DNA of 17,860 nucleotides from Eikenella halliae (GCF_001648475.1 NZ_LXSQ01000027.1:1-17860), one strand, 5' to 3'; positions 1 to 5,911 are shown, numbered from the stretch's first letter. The notes: generated by a model not told the origin, from the sequence alone. Program-made: numbers and translations.

Positions 1-75
1 TGCGGTTTGGCTGATGTTTTTGCATTGTTCGTAATAGTTTAAAGCTTTGTTCCTTAAGTCCGCAGAGTATGCCAT
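1..75 (-). CDS. IS630-family transposase, N-terminal 25 residues (partial, runs off the window)
   Basis: The visible protein starts MAYSADLRNKALNYYEQC and continues KNISQTA. This matches the helix-turn-helix start typical of IS630-family transposases (compare MAYSxDLRxKAL...YYE). The DDE catalytic domain lies outside the window, so it cannot be said whether the gene is intact. An AAGG ribosome-binding motif sits about 8 bases before the ATG. The sequence is identical to the right-hand copy at 17786-17860. Confidence 0.8.
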   Translation of the reverse strand, partial: MAYSADLRNKALNYYEQCKNISQTA

Positions 76-129
76 GGTTAGACCTTCAAAGTTGAATATT
101 GTACTATTTTGTTTTTAATTTACTATAAA
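1..129 (-). mobile_element. IS630-like insertion sequence, left copy, 5' end only
   Basis: This is the terminal part of an insertion sequence whose transposase reads leftward out of the window. All 129 bases are the exact reverse complement of 17732-17860. Read outward, the element begins TATAGTAAATTAAAAAC, followed by about 50 bases of leader and the transposase start codon. The N-terminus of the transposase looks like IS630 family, which inserts at TA dinucleotides, and the terminal TA fits that. The flank is a CREE end (127-143), so the element appears to have inserted at a TA within a Correia element. Only one end is visible, so element length and identity cannot be determined. Confidence 0.8.
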
Positions 130-143
130 TTTAATCCACTATA
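127..143. repeat. Correia element (CREE) terminal fragment next to the IS end
   Basis: The bases ATTTAATCCACTATA match the outer end of the complete Correia elements elsewhere in the window. Only the terminal 15 or so bases remain. The sequence then switches to the IS end at a TA, so the IS probably cut this CREE. The other part of the element would lie beyond the IS, outside the window. Confidence 0.6.
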
Positions 144-154
144 TATCTGTCCTT

Positions 155-721
155 ATGAACCGATCCGCCATCGATCGTGCAGCCGCCATCCTATTCGCCC
201 TGCTCAGCGCCGCCTTGATTACCGCTTTTTTTGCCGACAGCCGTTTTTTCCATTGGGCATTCGCCCGACATCATAACCCCCTGAGCTGGTACATCCGCCC
301 GCTGTTCCTCATCCCCTTCTGCCTCGCAGCCTACCGCCGCAGCCACGCCGGTATTTGGGCTACCTTGTTGCTGCTGCTCAGCAGTATGTTTTGGTTTCCC
401 CCGCCCGACTATCCAAACGAACATATCCGGCAGTTCTTGGCCATGGAGCAAAACTTCCTTCTCGTCGGCTGGAATACGGCCAAAGTTTTGGCATCGGGCA
501 TGGTTGCCCTGAGCCTGACGCTGATTGCCGCCGCCTTCTGGCAGCGCAAACCGCGCCTCGGGCTGTTCTGCCTAGCCGCAGCTGCCGCAGGCAAAATCCT
601 GTGGAGCATCCGTTACGGCCGGGCGGCAGGCTACGCCGTTATCCTGCCCGCAGTCTTCGGCCTGCTGCTCTGCACCATCGTTATCGGCATGGTATTGCAT
701 AAAATCAAGCGGCGACCTTAA
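155..721 (+). CDS. Hypothetical integral membrane protein, 188 aa
   Basis: I do not recognise this protein. It is rich in Leu, Ala, Phe and Trp, with five or six likely membrane-spanning stretches (roughly residues 8-27, 45-62, 65-82, 108-130, 135-150 and 158-182). It ends in a positive tail (HKIKRRP). No catalytic motif is evident. The ATG lies 12 bases after a CREE/IS junction and has no convincing ribosome-binding site, so the native 5' region may have been displaced by the insertions and expression may be impaired. High G+C and coding-like codon use support a real gene. It stands alone, followed by a DUS-pair hairpin interrupted by a CREE. Confidence 0.6.
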   Translation: MNRSAIDRAAAILFALLSAALITAFFADSRFFHWAFARHHNPLSWYIRPLFLIPFCLAAYRRSHAGIWATLLLLLSSMFWFPPPDYPNEHIRQFLAMEQNFLLVGWNTAKVLASGMVALSLTLIAAAFWQRKPRLGLFCLAAAAAGKILWSIRYGRAAGYAVILPAVFGLLLCTIVIGMVLHKIKRRP

Positions 722-728
722 TGAGTAA

Positions 729-871
729 AGGCTACCTGAAAATCTATAGTGGATTAAATTTAAATCAGGACAAGGCGGCGAGCCGCAGACAGTACAAATA
801 GTACGGCAAGGCGAGACAACGCTGTACTGGTTTAAATTTAATTCACTATACAATCGATTTTCAGGTAGCCT
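729..871. terminator. DUS-pair hairpin split by a Correia element
   Basis: A forward DUS (729-740) and an inverted DUS (860-871) flank a complete CREE (745-850). Without the CREE, the flanks would form a 15-bp stem (GGCTACCTGAAAATC with its complement) around a roughly 7-base loop, followed by T-runs in both directions. That is the usual bidirectional terminator shape in this window, between the convergent genes at 155-721 and cyaY. The 106-bp insert now occupies the loop. Because the CREE is itself a near-inverted repeat, the transcript may still fold into one long hairpin. Confidence 0.65.
745..850. repeat. Correia repeat enclosed element (CREE/NEMIS), copy 1, 106 bp
   Basis: The element starts TATAGTGGATTAAATTTAAA and ends with the imperfect complement ...TTTAATTCACTATA. 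The core carries the familiar Correia internal sequence (around CAGGACAAGG, CCGCAGACAGTAC, TAGTACGG). It is a non-coding MITE-like element with TA at both tips. In pathogenic Neisseria such elements are transcribed, can be cut by RNase III and can supply promoters. It has the TTTAAATTT arm type, shared with copy 5. Confidence 0.85.
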
Positions 872-892
872 TTACCAAGCGTCCGACCCAAA

Positions 893-1213
893 CTACAGCG
901 GCTCAATCTCCACCGCTTCACCCGCCGCCTCGCCCAACACTTCGTTCAGCATGGCGAAAAAGCTGCTGCCGTCGCGGGTGGAACGCCATTCGCCGTCGCG
1001 CAGGGCGAAGTGGTAGCCGCCGCTTTTGGCGGCAATCCACAGCTCTTGGTTCGGCGTGTGGCGGTTTACGATAATCTGCGTGCCGTTATCGGCCTCGATG
1101 GTGAGCACATTGCCGTTGTGTTCGCAGTCGAAATCGGCGCCGCACTGGTCGAGCTGGTCTTCGATGTGGGCAAACAACTGGTCGGAATAGCGCAAAAATT
1201 CGGTTTCGTTCAT
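893..1213 (-). CDS. cyaY: Iron-sulfur assembly protein CyaY (frataxin homologue)
   Basis: At 106 aa this matches the normal CyaY length. CyaY is a cytosolic iron-binding protein that modulates IscS and iron supply during Fe-S cluster assembly. The sequence fits frataxin: an acidic first helix (MNETEFLRYSDQLFAHIEDQ), a beta-sheet core with NGNVLTIEADNGTQIIVN, the QELWIAAKSGGYHF strand region, and a C-terminal helix (SSFFAMLNEVL). I chose the ATG at 1213 because it gives the family N-terminus. A longer frame extends to 1282 but adds nonconserved residues across the divergent promoter region. It is divergent from the lptM-like gene with 79 bp between starts, and that pairing is common in beta- and gammaproteobacteria. 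Confidence 0.92.
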   Translation of the reverse strand: MNETEFLRYSDQLFAHIEDQLDQCGADFDCEHNGNVLTIEADNGTQIIVNRHTPNQELWIAAKSGGYHFALRDGEWRSTRDGSSFFAMLNEVLGEAAGEAVEIEPL

Positions 1214-1243
1214 GATGGTTTGTGCACGGCGGCTTTTTTGTTT

Positions 1244-1258
1244 AAGATGCGCCATCTT
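1244..1258. promoter_or_regulatory. Short palindrome in the cyaY/lptM divergent region
   Basis: AAGATG-CGC-CATCTT is a 6-bp inverted repeat with a 3-base centre, halfway between the two divergent starts. It could be an operator or simply part of a leader hairpin. No regulator can be named from the sequence. Confidence 0.25.
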
Positions 1259-1292
1259 GCCACAGCCGCCTGTTTCAGGCAATTTCGAGTTG

Positions 1293-1484
1293 ATGATGAT
1301 GCGAACCCTGCTCCCCGCCCTTGCCGCCGCCCTGCTTTTGAGCGCCTGCGGCTATAAAGGCGACCTCTACCTGCCCAAAGAAAGCGACCGCGCCCGCTTC
1401 GCCCCCGTGCAAACCGGCCTGCAATTCAGCCCCATCGCGCCGATGCCCGATGTTCAGCCGCAACCGCTACCTGCCGACAAATAA
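1293..1484 (+). CDS. Small lipoprotein, LptM (YifL)-like
   Basis: A 61-63 aa protein with a textbook lipoprotein signal: MRTLLPALAAALLLSAC, with lipobox L-S-A-C. Directly after the lipidated cysteine comes GYKGDLYLP, matching the CGxKGxLYxP signature of the LptM family (Pfam prokaryotic lipoprotein-attachment site). E. coli LptM binds the LptD-LptE outer-membrane LPS translocon and helps LptD mature. That role here is inferred from the family. The tail is Pro/Gln-rich and probably disordered. Three consecutive ATGs (1293, 1296, 1299) make the exact start uncertain, and an upstream in-frame ATG at 1212 is unlikely because it would bury the signal peptide. In many relatives lysA follows this gene, but here it does not. 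Confidence 0.75.
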   Translation: MMMRTLLPALAAALLLSACGYKGDLYLPKESDRARFAPVQTGLQFSPIAPMPDVQPQPLPADK

Positions 1485-1506
1485 CAGCAAAATGCTTCGG
1501 CCATAC

Positions 1507-1547
1507 TTTTTCAGGTAGCCTCTTTCCTGCCGGAGGCTACCTGAAAA
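1507..1547. terminator. DUS-pair hairpin between lptM-like gene and the 1592-2233 gene
   Basis: An inverted DUS (1510-1521) and a forward DUS (1534-1545) form a 14-bp stem, TTTCAGGTAGCCTC with its complement, around a short loop. It lies between two convergent genes, as expected of a bidirectional terminator. Confidence 0.6.
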
Positions 1548-1591
1548 TATAACTGCGGCGCTATTGCCCATCCCACCGCTCCTGCCCAGCT

Positions 1592-2233
1592 TTACTTCTT
1601 CGGCGGCAGGATGCTGCCGGTTTCGGCGGCGCGCTCTTTCCAGATGGGCAGCCACTGGGCTACGCGCTCACGGTTTGGTTCATAGATAGGTCGAGCAGTA
1701 GGGAAGTCATCACGAATAAAACGCTCCACATAATCAAAGTCCAGCAAAACCGCTCTGGCAATACAATCCCCCAAACCTTCATAGCCATCATTAGTAGCAA
1801 GTTCTGGAAACTTCCCTGCAATCGGATAGCCACTTAAAAATTCTTTTTCATCTGGGCTGCTGAAATATCGTTTAACCAAATCCAAACCACGCTCAAAAAA
1901 GTCTCGGATATAGATTTCTGCTTCGGGCAAAGTATGGACTAATTTCTGATAAATCATGGCATGGTTGTGAGCATCTGGGCTCAGGATTGGTATGCACGTT
2001 GTCCATTTTGGAGCGTGTAAATCATGAAACCCCTCTTTTAAGATTAAACTAACTGACTTGTTAAAAATGACCACATAGGGTTCTGCCGAAAGATGCAGCA
2101 CCCAACCCGGATCAATCCAAATCTCCGAATGTTTCAGCGTTTTATTTTTAAAAACATTCGCCTTATATTCCCAGCCGGGATGCTCCCCCGCCAAGCGAAC
2201 GCAAAATTCTTTCACATCCGATTTGTTCAACAT
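1592..2233 (-). CDS. Hypothetical protein, 213 aa
   Basis: I do not recognise a family. It appears soluble, with no signal peptide or membrane segment. Aromatic residues and histidines are frequent (WEYKANVFKNKT, SEIWIDPGWVLHLSAEPYVV, SPDAHNHAMIYQKLV, GYEGLGDCIARAVLLDFDYV). The C-terminus WLPIWKERAAETGS is G+C-rich, while most of the gene has visibly lower G+C than cca upstream. The ATG at 2233 has a strong purine-rich ribosome-binding site (GGAAAGGGAAAG) directly before it. It follows cca on the same strand after 86 bp containing a single DUS (2301-2312), so it could be co-transcribed with cca or be an accessory insertion. No function is proposed. Confidence 0.7.
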   Translation of the reverse strand: MLNKSDVKEFCVRLAGEHPGWEYKANVFKNKTLKHSEIWIDPGWVLHLSAEPYVVIFNKSVSLILKEGFHDLHAPKWTTCIPILSPDAHNHAMIYQKLVHTLPEAEIYIRDFFERGLDLVKRYFSSPDEKEFLSGYPIAGKFPELATNDGYEGLGDCIARAVLLDFDYVERFIRDDFPTARPIYEPNRERVAQWLPIWKERAAETGSILPPKK

Positions 2234-2319
2234 ACTTTCCCTTTCCGTTTTATCCCGTTTGTCTGTCCACGTCTTTCCCGCTGCGCCGATGCCTGCGTTT
2301 TTCAGGTAGCCTTCCTCTG

Positions 2320-3543
2320 CTACCGCCGATACGCTTCCTGCAAGGGTTTAATCCGCGCCAGCCTGTCGGCGGCGATGGCTTCGGCGATACGTTGCGGTTG
2401 CTCGGCGTGGGCGGCGGCGATGGCGGCGGTGTCGGTTTGCTGCGCGGCGGTGAGCAGGGCGAGCCAGTGTTCGCGCTGCGGGTAGGCGGCGTGTTCGAAG
2501 CCGAGGCGGCCTTGCGCGTCGGCGCGGCATACGTTGAGCATGGCGGCGAAGCGTTCGGGGCGGCGGTAGGCATCGGTTTGCTGCAAAATTTTGGCGGCGG
2601 TTTGCGGGCGCAATTCGGCCGCTTTATGCAGCTGCCCGTGCCAGCGGCACACTTGCACGGCCAAGTCGGCGCAGGCTTTGGGCACTTTCCAACGCCGGTT
2701 TGCTGCCTGCACCAGCGGCACGCCGGCTTCCTCGTGGCCGTGGTGTGCGGGCAGGATTTCGGGCGCGGTGACGGCTTTGCCCAAATCGTGCAGCAGCGCG
2801 GCGTAGCGTTCGGGCAGACTCAGCCCGGCATCGGCGGCGCTTTGCAGGGTAAGCAGGGTGTGGATGCCGCAGTCGATTTCGGGGTGGTAGTCTGCGCGCT
2901 GCGGCACGCCGAACAGGGCTTCCACTTCGGGCAGCAGCACGGCGAGTGCGCCGCATTGGCGCAGCACTTCAATCATGCGCACCGGCCGCGCTTCCATCAG
3001 CCCGCGCGCAAACTCCTGCCACACGCGCTCGGCCACCAGCGCATCGGCTTCGCCGCTCTGCACCATATCCGCCATCAGGCGCAGGGTTTCGGGGGCTACC
3101 TGAAAACCGTAGCGGGCGGCAAACCGCGCGGTGCGCAAAATCCGCACTGGGTCTTCGGCGAAGGCGGGGGAAACGTGGCGCAATATGCCCGCGGCCAAAT
3201 CGGCCTGCCCGCCGAAGGGGTCGATAATCTGCCCGGCCGCGTCCTGCGCCATGGCGTTGATGGTGAGGTCGCGCCGTTGCAGGTCTTGCTCCAGGGTAAC
3301 GTCCGGCTCGGCGTGGAAAGTGAAGCCGGCATAGCCGCGCCCGGTTTTGCGCTCGGTGCGCGCCAGGGCGTATTCCTCATGCGTTTCGGGGTGCAGGAAC
3401 ACCGGAAAATCCTTGCCCACCGGCTGATAGCCCGCCGAGAGCATGGCTGGCGCATCGGCGCCCACCACCACCCAATCGCGGTCTTTCACTTCCCGCCCCA
3501 ACAAGGCATCGCGCACCGCGCCGCCCACCAGATAAGTTTCCAT
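2320..3543 (-). CDS. cca: Multifunctional CCA protein (tRNA nucleotidyltransferase with HD domain)
   Basis: The enzyme adds or repairs the 3'-CCA end of tRNAs using CTP and ATP without a nucleic-acid template. At 407 aa it matches the E. coli-type multifunctional CCA protein. Visible motifs are GGAVRD (residues 7-12), the catalytic DRD acid pair (21 and 23), the neck motif RRDLTINAMA (about 90), EDPVRILRTARFAARYGF (about 135-152) and, in the C-terminal half, the HD phosphohydrolase motif LLHDLGK (about 250). The start METYLVGG at 3543 is the family start; the frame continues upstream only through CREE-derived sequence. A one-mismatch DUS (3093-3104) is read in frame as FQVAP. The upstream CREE (3567-3670) probably supplies or alters the promoter. 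Confidence 0.95.
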   Translation of the reverse strand: METYLVGGAVRDALLGREVKDRDWVVVGADAPAMLSAGYQPVGKDFPVFLHPETHEEYALARTERKTGRGYAGFTFHAEPDVTLEQDLQRRDLTINAMAQDAAGQIIDPFGGQADLAAGILRHVSPAFAEDPVRILRTARFAARYGFQVAPETLRLMADMVQSGEADALVAERVWQEFARGLMEARPVRMIEVLRQCGALAVLLPEVEALFGVPQRADYHPEIDCGIHTLLTLQSAADAGLSLPERYAALLHDLGKAVTAPEILPAHHGHEEAGVPLVQAANRRWKVPKACADLAVQVCRWHGQLHKAAELRPQTAAKILQQTDAYRRPERFAAMLNVCRADAQGRLGFEHAAYPQREHWLALLTAAQQTDTAAIAAAHAEQPQRIAEAIAADRLARIKPLQEAYRR

Positions 3544-3564
3544 AATCGCTTTCTTGAATCGGCA

Positions 3565-3594
3565 AATATAGTGAATTAACAAAAATCAGGACAA
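3565..3594 (-). promoter_or_regulatory. Candidate CREE-borne promoter for cca
   Basis: On the minus strand, TTGTCC (3589-3594) and TATATT (3565-3570) are separated by 18 bp. The -35-like box and most of the -10 lie in the Correia element; the final TT of the -10 comes from flanking DNA. Initiation would occur about 15 bases before the cca ATG at 3543, leaving a short leader. CREE-end promoters are documented in Neisseria, but this one is inferred from sequence only. Confidence 0.45.
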
Positions 3595-3670
3595 GGCGGC
3601 AAGCCGCAGACAGTACACACGTTACGGCAAGGCGAGCCAACGCTGTACTGGTTTTTGTTAATTCACTATA
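3567..3670. repeat. Correia element (CREE/NEMIS), copy 2, 104 bp
   Basis: It starts TATAGTGAATTAACAAAAAT and ends ...GGTTTTTGTTAATTCACTATA, with the standard Correia core between. It has the AACAAAAAT / TTTTTGTT arm type. It lies in the 5' region of cca, only 23 bp before the start codon. Confidence 0.85.
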
Positions 3671-3683
3671 CCCAAACAGGCAA

Positions 3684-3715
3684 TAAAGGCTACCTGAATA
3701 TTCAGGTAGCCTCCC
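3684..3715. terminator. DUS-pair hairpin downstream of the PAP2 gene
   Basis: Two DUS copies (3687-3698 and 3701-3712) separated by TA make a perfect 26-bp palindrome. It lies just after the PAP2 gene stop (minus strand) and before the cca 5' region, so it probably terminates the PAP2 transcript. Confidence 0.7.
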
Positions 3716-3717
3716 GT

Positions 3718-4314
3718 TTACCCCAACATCAGCCAGCCATACAGCTTAAACACCAGCCAGCCCAAAAACGCGCCGGCGGGCAAATCCATCAGATAATGCT
3801 GCTTGGTAAACATACAGGAAAGCGCAATCAGCACCGGAAAGGCAAACGCCAGCGCGCCCATACTCGGATAGGCATACATGGCCGTGAGCATCGCCACCGA
3901 AACATGCATACTCGGGAAGCAGTTGCTGGATTGGTCGAACTTCTGCACAAACAGCAAAAACTTCTCCGAAGCCGTTTTGCCCGTGTTCACACTGCGCCAG
4001 TGCGGCGGCGTGGACACTGGCAAAAGCCAGAAAAACAGCATCTGCACAAACAGCAGAATCAAAAAGCTAAACGCCGTCATCACAAACTGGCGCGAATCCG
4101 CCATCAGCCAGTTTAAATACAAAATCGCCGGATAATACAAAAAGCTATACACCCACGACCACCAAGCCACAAACGGAATCTTCTCATCCAGCGGCGAATG
4201 CAGCACCCGGGCAGGCCGCAGCGGGTGGCGCTGGGTGAAAAAGTAAAACTGATACGCCCCCACAATCAAAATCCCGCTCAACACCAAATTCACTACATAA
4301 TCCACAGCAGTCAT
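3718..4314 (-). CDS. PAP2-family membrane phosphatase
   Basis: A 198-aa membrane protein with about five hydrophobic spans. The C-terminal half carries the PAP2 signatures: SSNCFPSMHVSVAM (phosphatase P-SxxxH type motif, around residues 130-140) and HYLMDLPAGAFLG (catalytic His and Asp, around 175-187). This pattern is typical of PAP2 / inositolphosphotransferase-like enzymes that dephosphorylate or transfer lipid phosphates (phosphatidate, undecaprenyl-PP or related lipids) at the membrane. The substrate cannot be read from the sequence. I chose MTAVDYV at 4314 because GGGAG lies 6 bases upstream and a membrane span follows at once. It is divergent from gloB. Confidence 0.85.
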   Translation of the reverse strand: MTAVDYVVNLVLSGILIVGAYQFYFFTQRHPLRPARVLHSPLDEKIPFVAWWSWVYSFLYYPAILYLNWLMADSRQFVMTAFSFLILLFVQMLFFWLLPVSTPPHWRSVNTGKTASEKFLLFVQKFDQSSNCFPSMHVSVAMLTAMYAYPSMGALAFAFPVLIALSCMFTKQHYLMDLPAGAFLGWLVFKLYGWLMLG

Positions 4315-4393
4315 CTGCCGCTCCCTTATCGTGTAAAATGCTGTGAAGGCTAGCAACCGACCACCCTTTTGTCAATTTATTAACATCGCCACC

Positions 4394-5146
4394 ATGCTCA
4401 AAATCACACCCATCCCCGCCCTTGCCGACAACTACATCTGGCTGATCCAACAAGGCAACGAAGCCGTCTGCATCGACCCCGGCGAAGCTGCCCCCGTAAT
4501 AGGCTACCTGAAAGCCCACGGCCTGGTGCTGCACCAAATCTGGATTACCCACCACCACGCCGACCACACCGCCGGCCTGCCCGAGCTCATCCGCCAGTTC
4601 CCCGACTGCCGCGTTTACGCCAACCACGACATCCCCCACGCCACCCACACCGTAGGCGAAGGCAGCAGCTGGCCGCTCTGGCAAAGCCAAGTGGAAGTCT
4701 GGCACACCCCCGGCCACACCCAAACCCACCTCAGCTACCTGCTGCAAGCGGGCGGGCAAGCCCGGCTCTTCTGCGGCGACACCCTCTTTTCCGCCGGCTG
4801 CGGTCGCGTCTTCGACGGCACCCCCGCCCAACTTTTCGCCTCCCTGCAACGCATCAACAGGCTACCTGAAAACACCCTGCTCTACCCCGCCCACGAATAC
4901 ACCGCCGCCAACCTGCGCTTCGCCGCACACATCGAGCCGCACAACCCCGAAATCGCCCGCAGCCAGGCCGCCGCCGTACACACGCCCACCCTGCCCGTCT
5001 CCCTCGCCCACGAGCGGCAAATCAACCCCTTCCTGCGCACCGCCGATTTTCAGGTAGCCTCCCGCACCGCCAAACTCTCCGGCCAAAACCTGCACAGCGA
5101 AGAACAAATCTTCACCGCCCTGCGCGAATTGAAAAACCATTTTTAA
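4394..5146 (+). CDS. gloB: Hydroxyacylglutathione hydrolase (glyoxalase II)
   Basis: It hydrolyses S-D-lactoylglutathione to D-lactate and glutathione, the second step of methylglyoxal detoxification in the cytosol. The 250-aa length is normal. The metallo-beta-lactamase motif THHHADH (ligands H53, H55, D57, H58) is intact, followed by HTPGHTQTH (about 107-115), FCGDTLFSAGCGR (bridging Asp) and YPAHEYT. The start MLKITPIPAL at 4394 is the family start; an upstream in-frame ATG at 4343 adds nonconserved residues. Three perfect DUS copies lie inside the gene and are translated as GYLKA, RLPEN and FQVAS. A DUS-pair hairpin follows at 5174-5241. Confidence 0.95.
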   Translation: MLKITPIPALADNYIWLIQQGNEAVCIDPGEAAPVIGYLKAHGLVLHQIWITHHHADHTAGLPELIRQFPDCRVYANHDIPHATHTVGEGSSWPLWQSQVEVWHTPGHTQTHLSYLLQAGGQARLFCGDTLFSAGCGRVFDGTPAQLFASLQRINRLPENTLLYPAHEYTAANLRFAAHIEPHNPEIARSQAAAVHTPTLPVSLAHERQINPFLRTADFQVASRTAKLSGQNLHSEEQIFTALRELKNHF

Positions 5147-5173
5147 ATCCTGCGGCAGCTTGGCTGCGGAAAT

Positions 5174-5241
5174 AAAAAGGCTACCTGAAAGTACCGCGCA
5201 GCGTAGTTTCTGCGCAACTAAATATTTCAGGTAGCCTTTTG
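5174..5241. terminator. DUS-pair hairpin after gloB
   Basis: A forward DUS (5178-5189) and an inverted DUS (5226-5237), flanked by A- and T-runs, enclose a second small hairpin (GCGCAG...CTGCGC). It probably terminates gloB. The right arm directly abuts the toxin-fragment reading frame and supplies its in-frame stop (TAG at 5232). Confidence 0.65.
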
Positions 5242-5609
5242 GCGTCAATCTTTACACAGCATTTTTTTGGTCAGGTAGAACAGATGGTATTGGTGGACAA
5301 CATATTGCTGCCGATATTGCCAAATCTAATGGAGGAACAACATTAGAAATGTTAATTGAAGCTAGAAAAATTATCATGCCTACGTGGGATCAAAATAACC
5401 AAGCAAGCATTAAAGCATGGGAAGATATTTCATCAGAGTATGCAACATGCGCTTCTGGTACTGTAACAGGCGTTATTGGCAAAGATCTGCGACCAGGAAA
5501 TATATGGAAAAATAGAGAATTACCCGCTTTGAAGAACAATCCTAATATAACAACAATAGTAATAATAGATCCTAAAACAAAGATTTCAACTGTTATATTT
5601 CAAAGGTAA
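5235..5609 (+). pseudogene. 5'-truncated polymorphic-toxin C-terminal domain (orphan toxin module)
   Basis: The frame is open from just after a stop at 5232 but has no ATG, GTG or TTG start until 5349, which lies inside the domain. From about 5256 it reads TAFFWSGRTDGIGG, then AKSNGGTTLEMLIEARK, MPTWDQNNQASIKAWEDIS, NLRPGNIW-like DLRPGNIW, ELPALKNNPN and TTIVIIDPKTKISTVIF, ending at 5609. From memory this pattern resembles the toxic C-terminal domains of CDI/Rhs-type polymorphic toxins; I cannot name the Pfam family or the activity. The remainder, about 117 residues, looks like a complete toxin domain cut off from its delivery protein (in Neisseriaceae: CdiA/TpsA or MafB). The DNA is much AT-richer than its neighbours. 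A small gene follows 5 bp after the stop, as expected for toxin then immunity. A short product from the ATG at 5349 would lack the first 30 or so residues. Confidence 0.65.
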
Positions 5610-5614
5610 TTACT

Positions 5615-5860
5615 ATGGATGATTTCGTAATTGAAAAAATTTCAAGAGGTATGTTAATTGTTTCTTTAAATGGACATGAAATTTCATTTGAAGGAGAAAT
5701 GTTCTTTCCAAATAATGAGTTTCACTTTTCCCTATATGCGAAAACAGCAAAATTTACTAAGACCAACCAAATTTTAAGCAAGGAAGAGTTAGATAATATT
5801 TTAGAACATTTAAAAAAAGAATTTATTTTAAAAAATAGAGTATTAGACATAATTTTCTAA
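5615..5860 (+). CDS. Probable immunity protein for the toxin fragment, 81 aa
   Basis: A small soluble, acidic-basic protein with a beta-rich N-terminal half (FVIEKISRGMLIVSLNGHEI, FEGEMFFP) and a helical C-terminus (LSKEELDNILEHLKKEF). The arrangement ISRGxxxVxLxGxxxxxxGE followed by a terminal helix recalls the Imm74 type of polymorphic-toxin immunity protein, from memory and unverified. It starts 5 bp after the toxin-fragment stop, which is the usual tight coupling. It is very AT-rich compared with the flanking genes, a sign of transfer. It appears intact, so it could still protect against a neighbour delivering the matching toxin. No promoter of its own is evident. Confidence 0.65.
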   Translation: MDDFVIEKISRGMLIVSLNGHEISFEGEMFFPNNEFHFSLYAKTAKFTKTNQILSKEELDNILEHLKKEFILKNRVLDIIF

Positions 5861-5911
5861 ATTTAATTATCAACTGTAAAGTAGCCCAAGCAAGCCGTGT
5901 ATCGTAGCTGC

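Noticed and set aside
2392..3579. Long plus-strand frame of 395 aa opposite cca
   Set aside because: It is the antisense shadow of a G+C-rich gene; cca on the minus strand has all its family motifs.
3377..3640. Short minus-strand frame starting within CREE copy 2
   Set aside because: It is out of frame with cca and driven by repeat sequence; no independent support.
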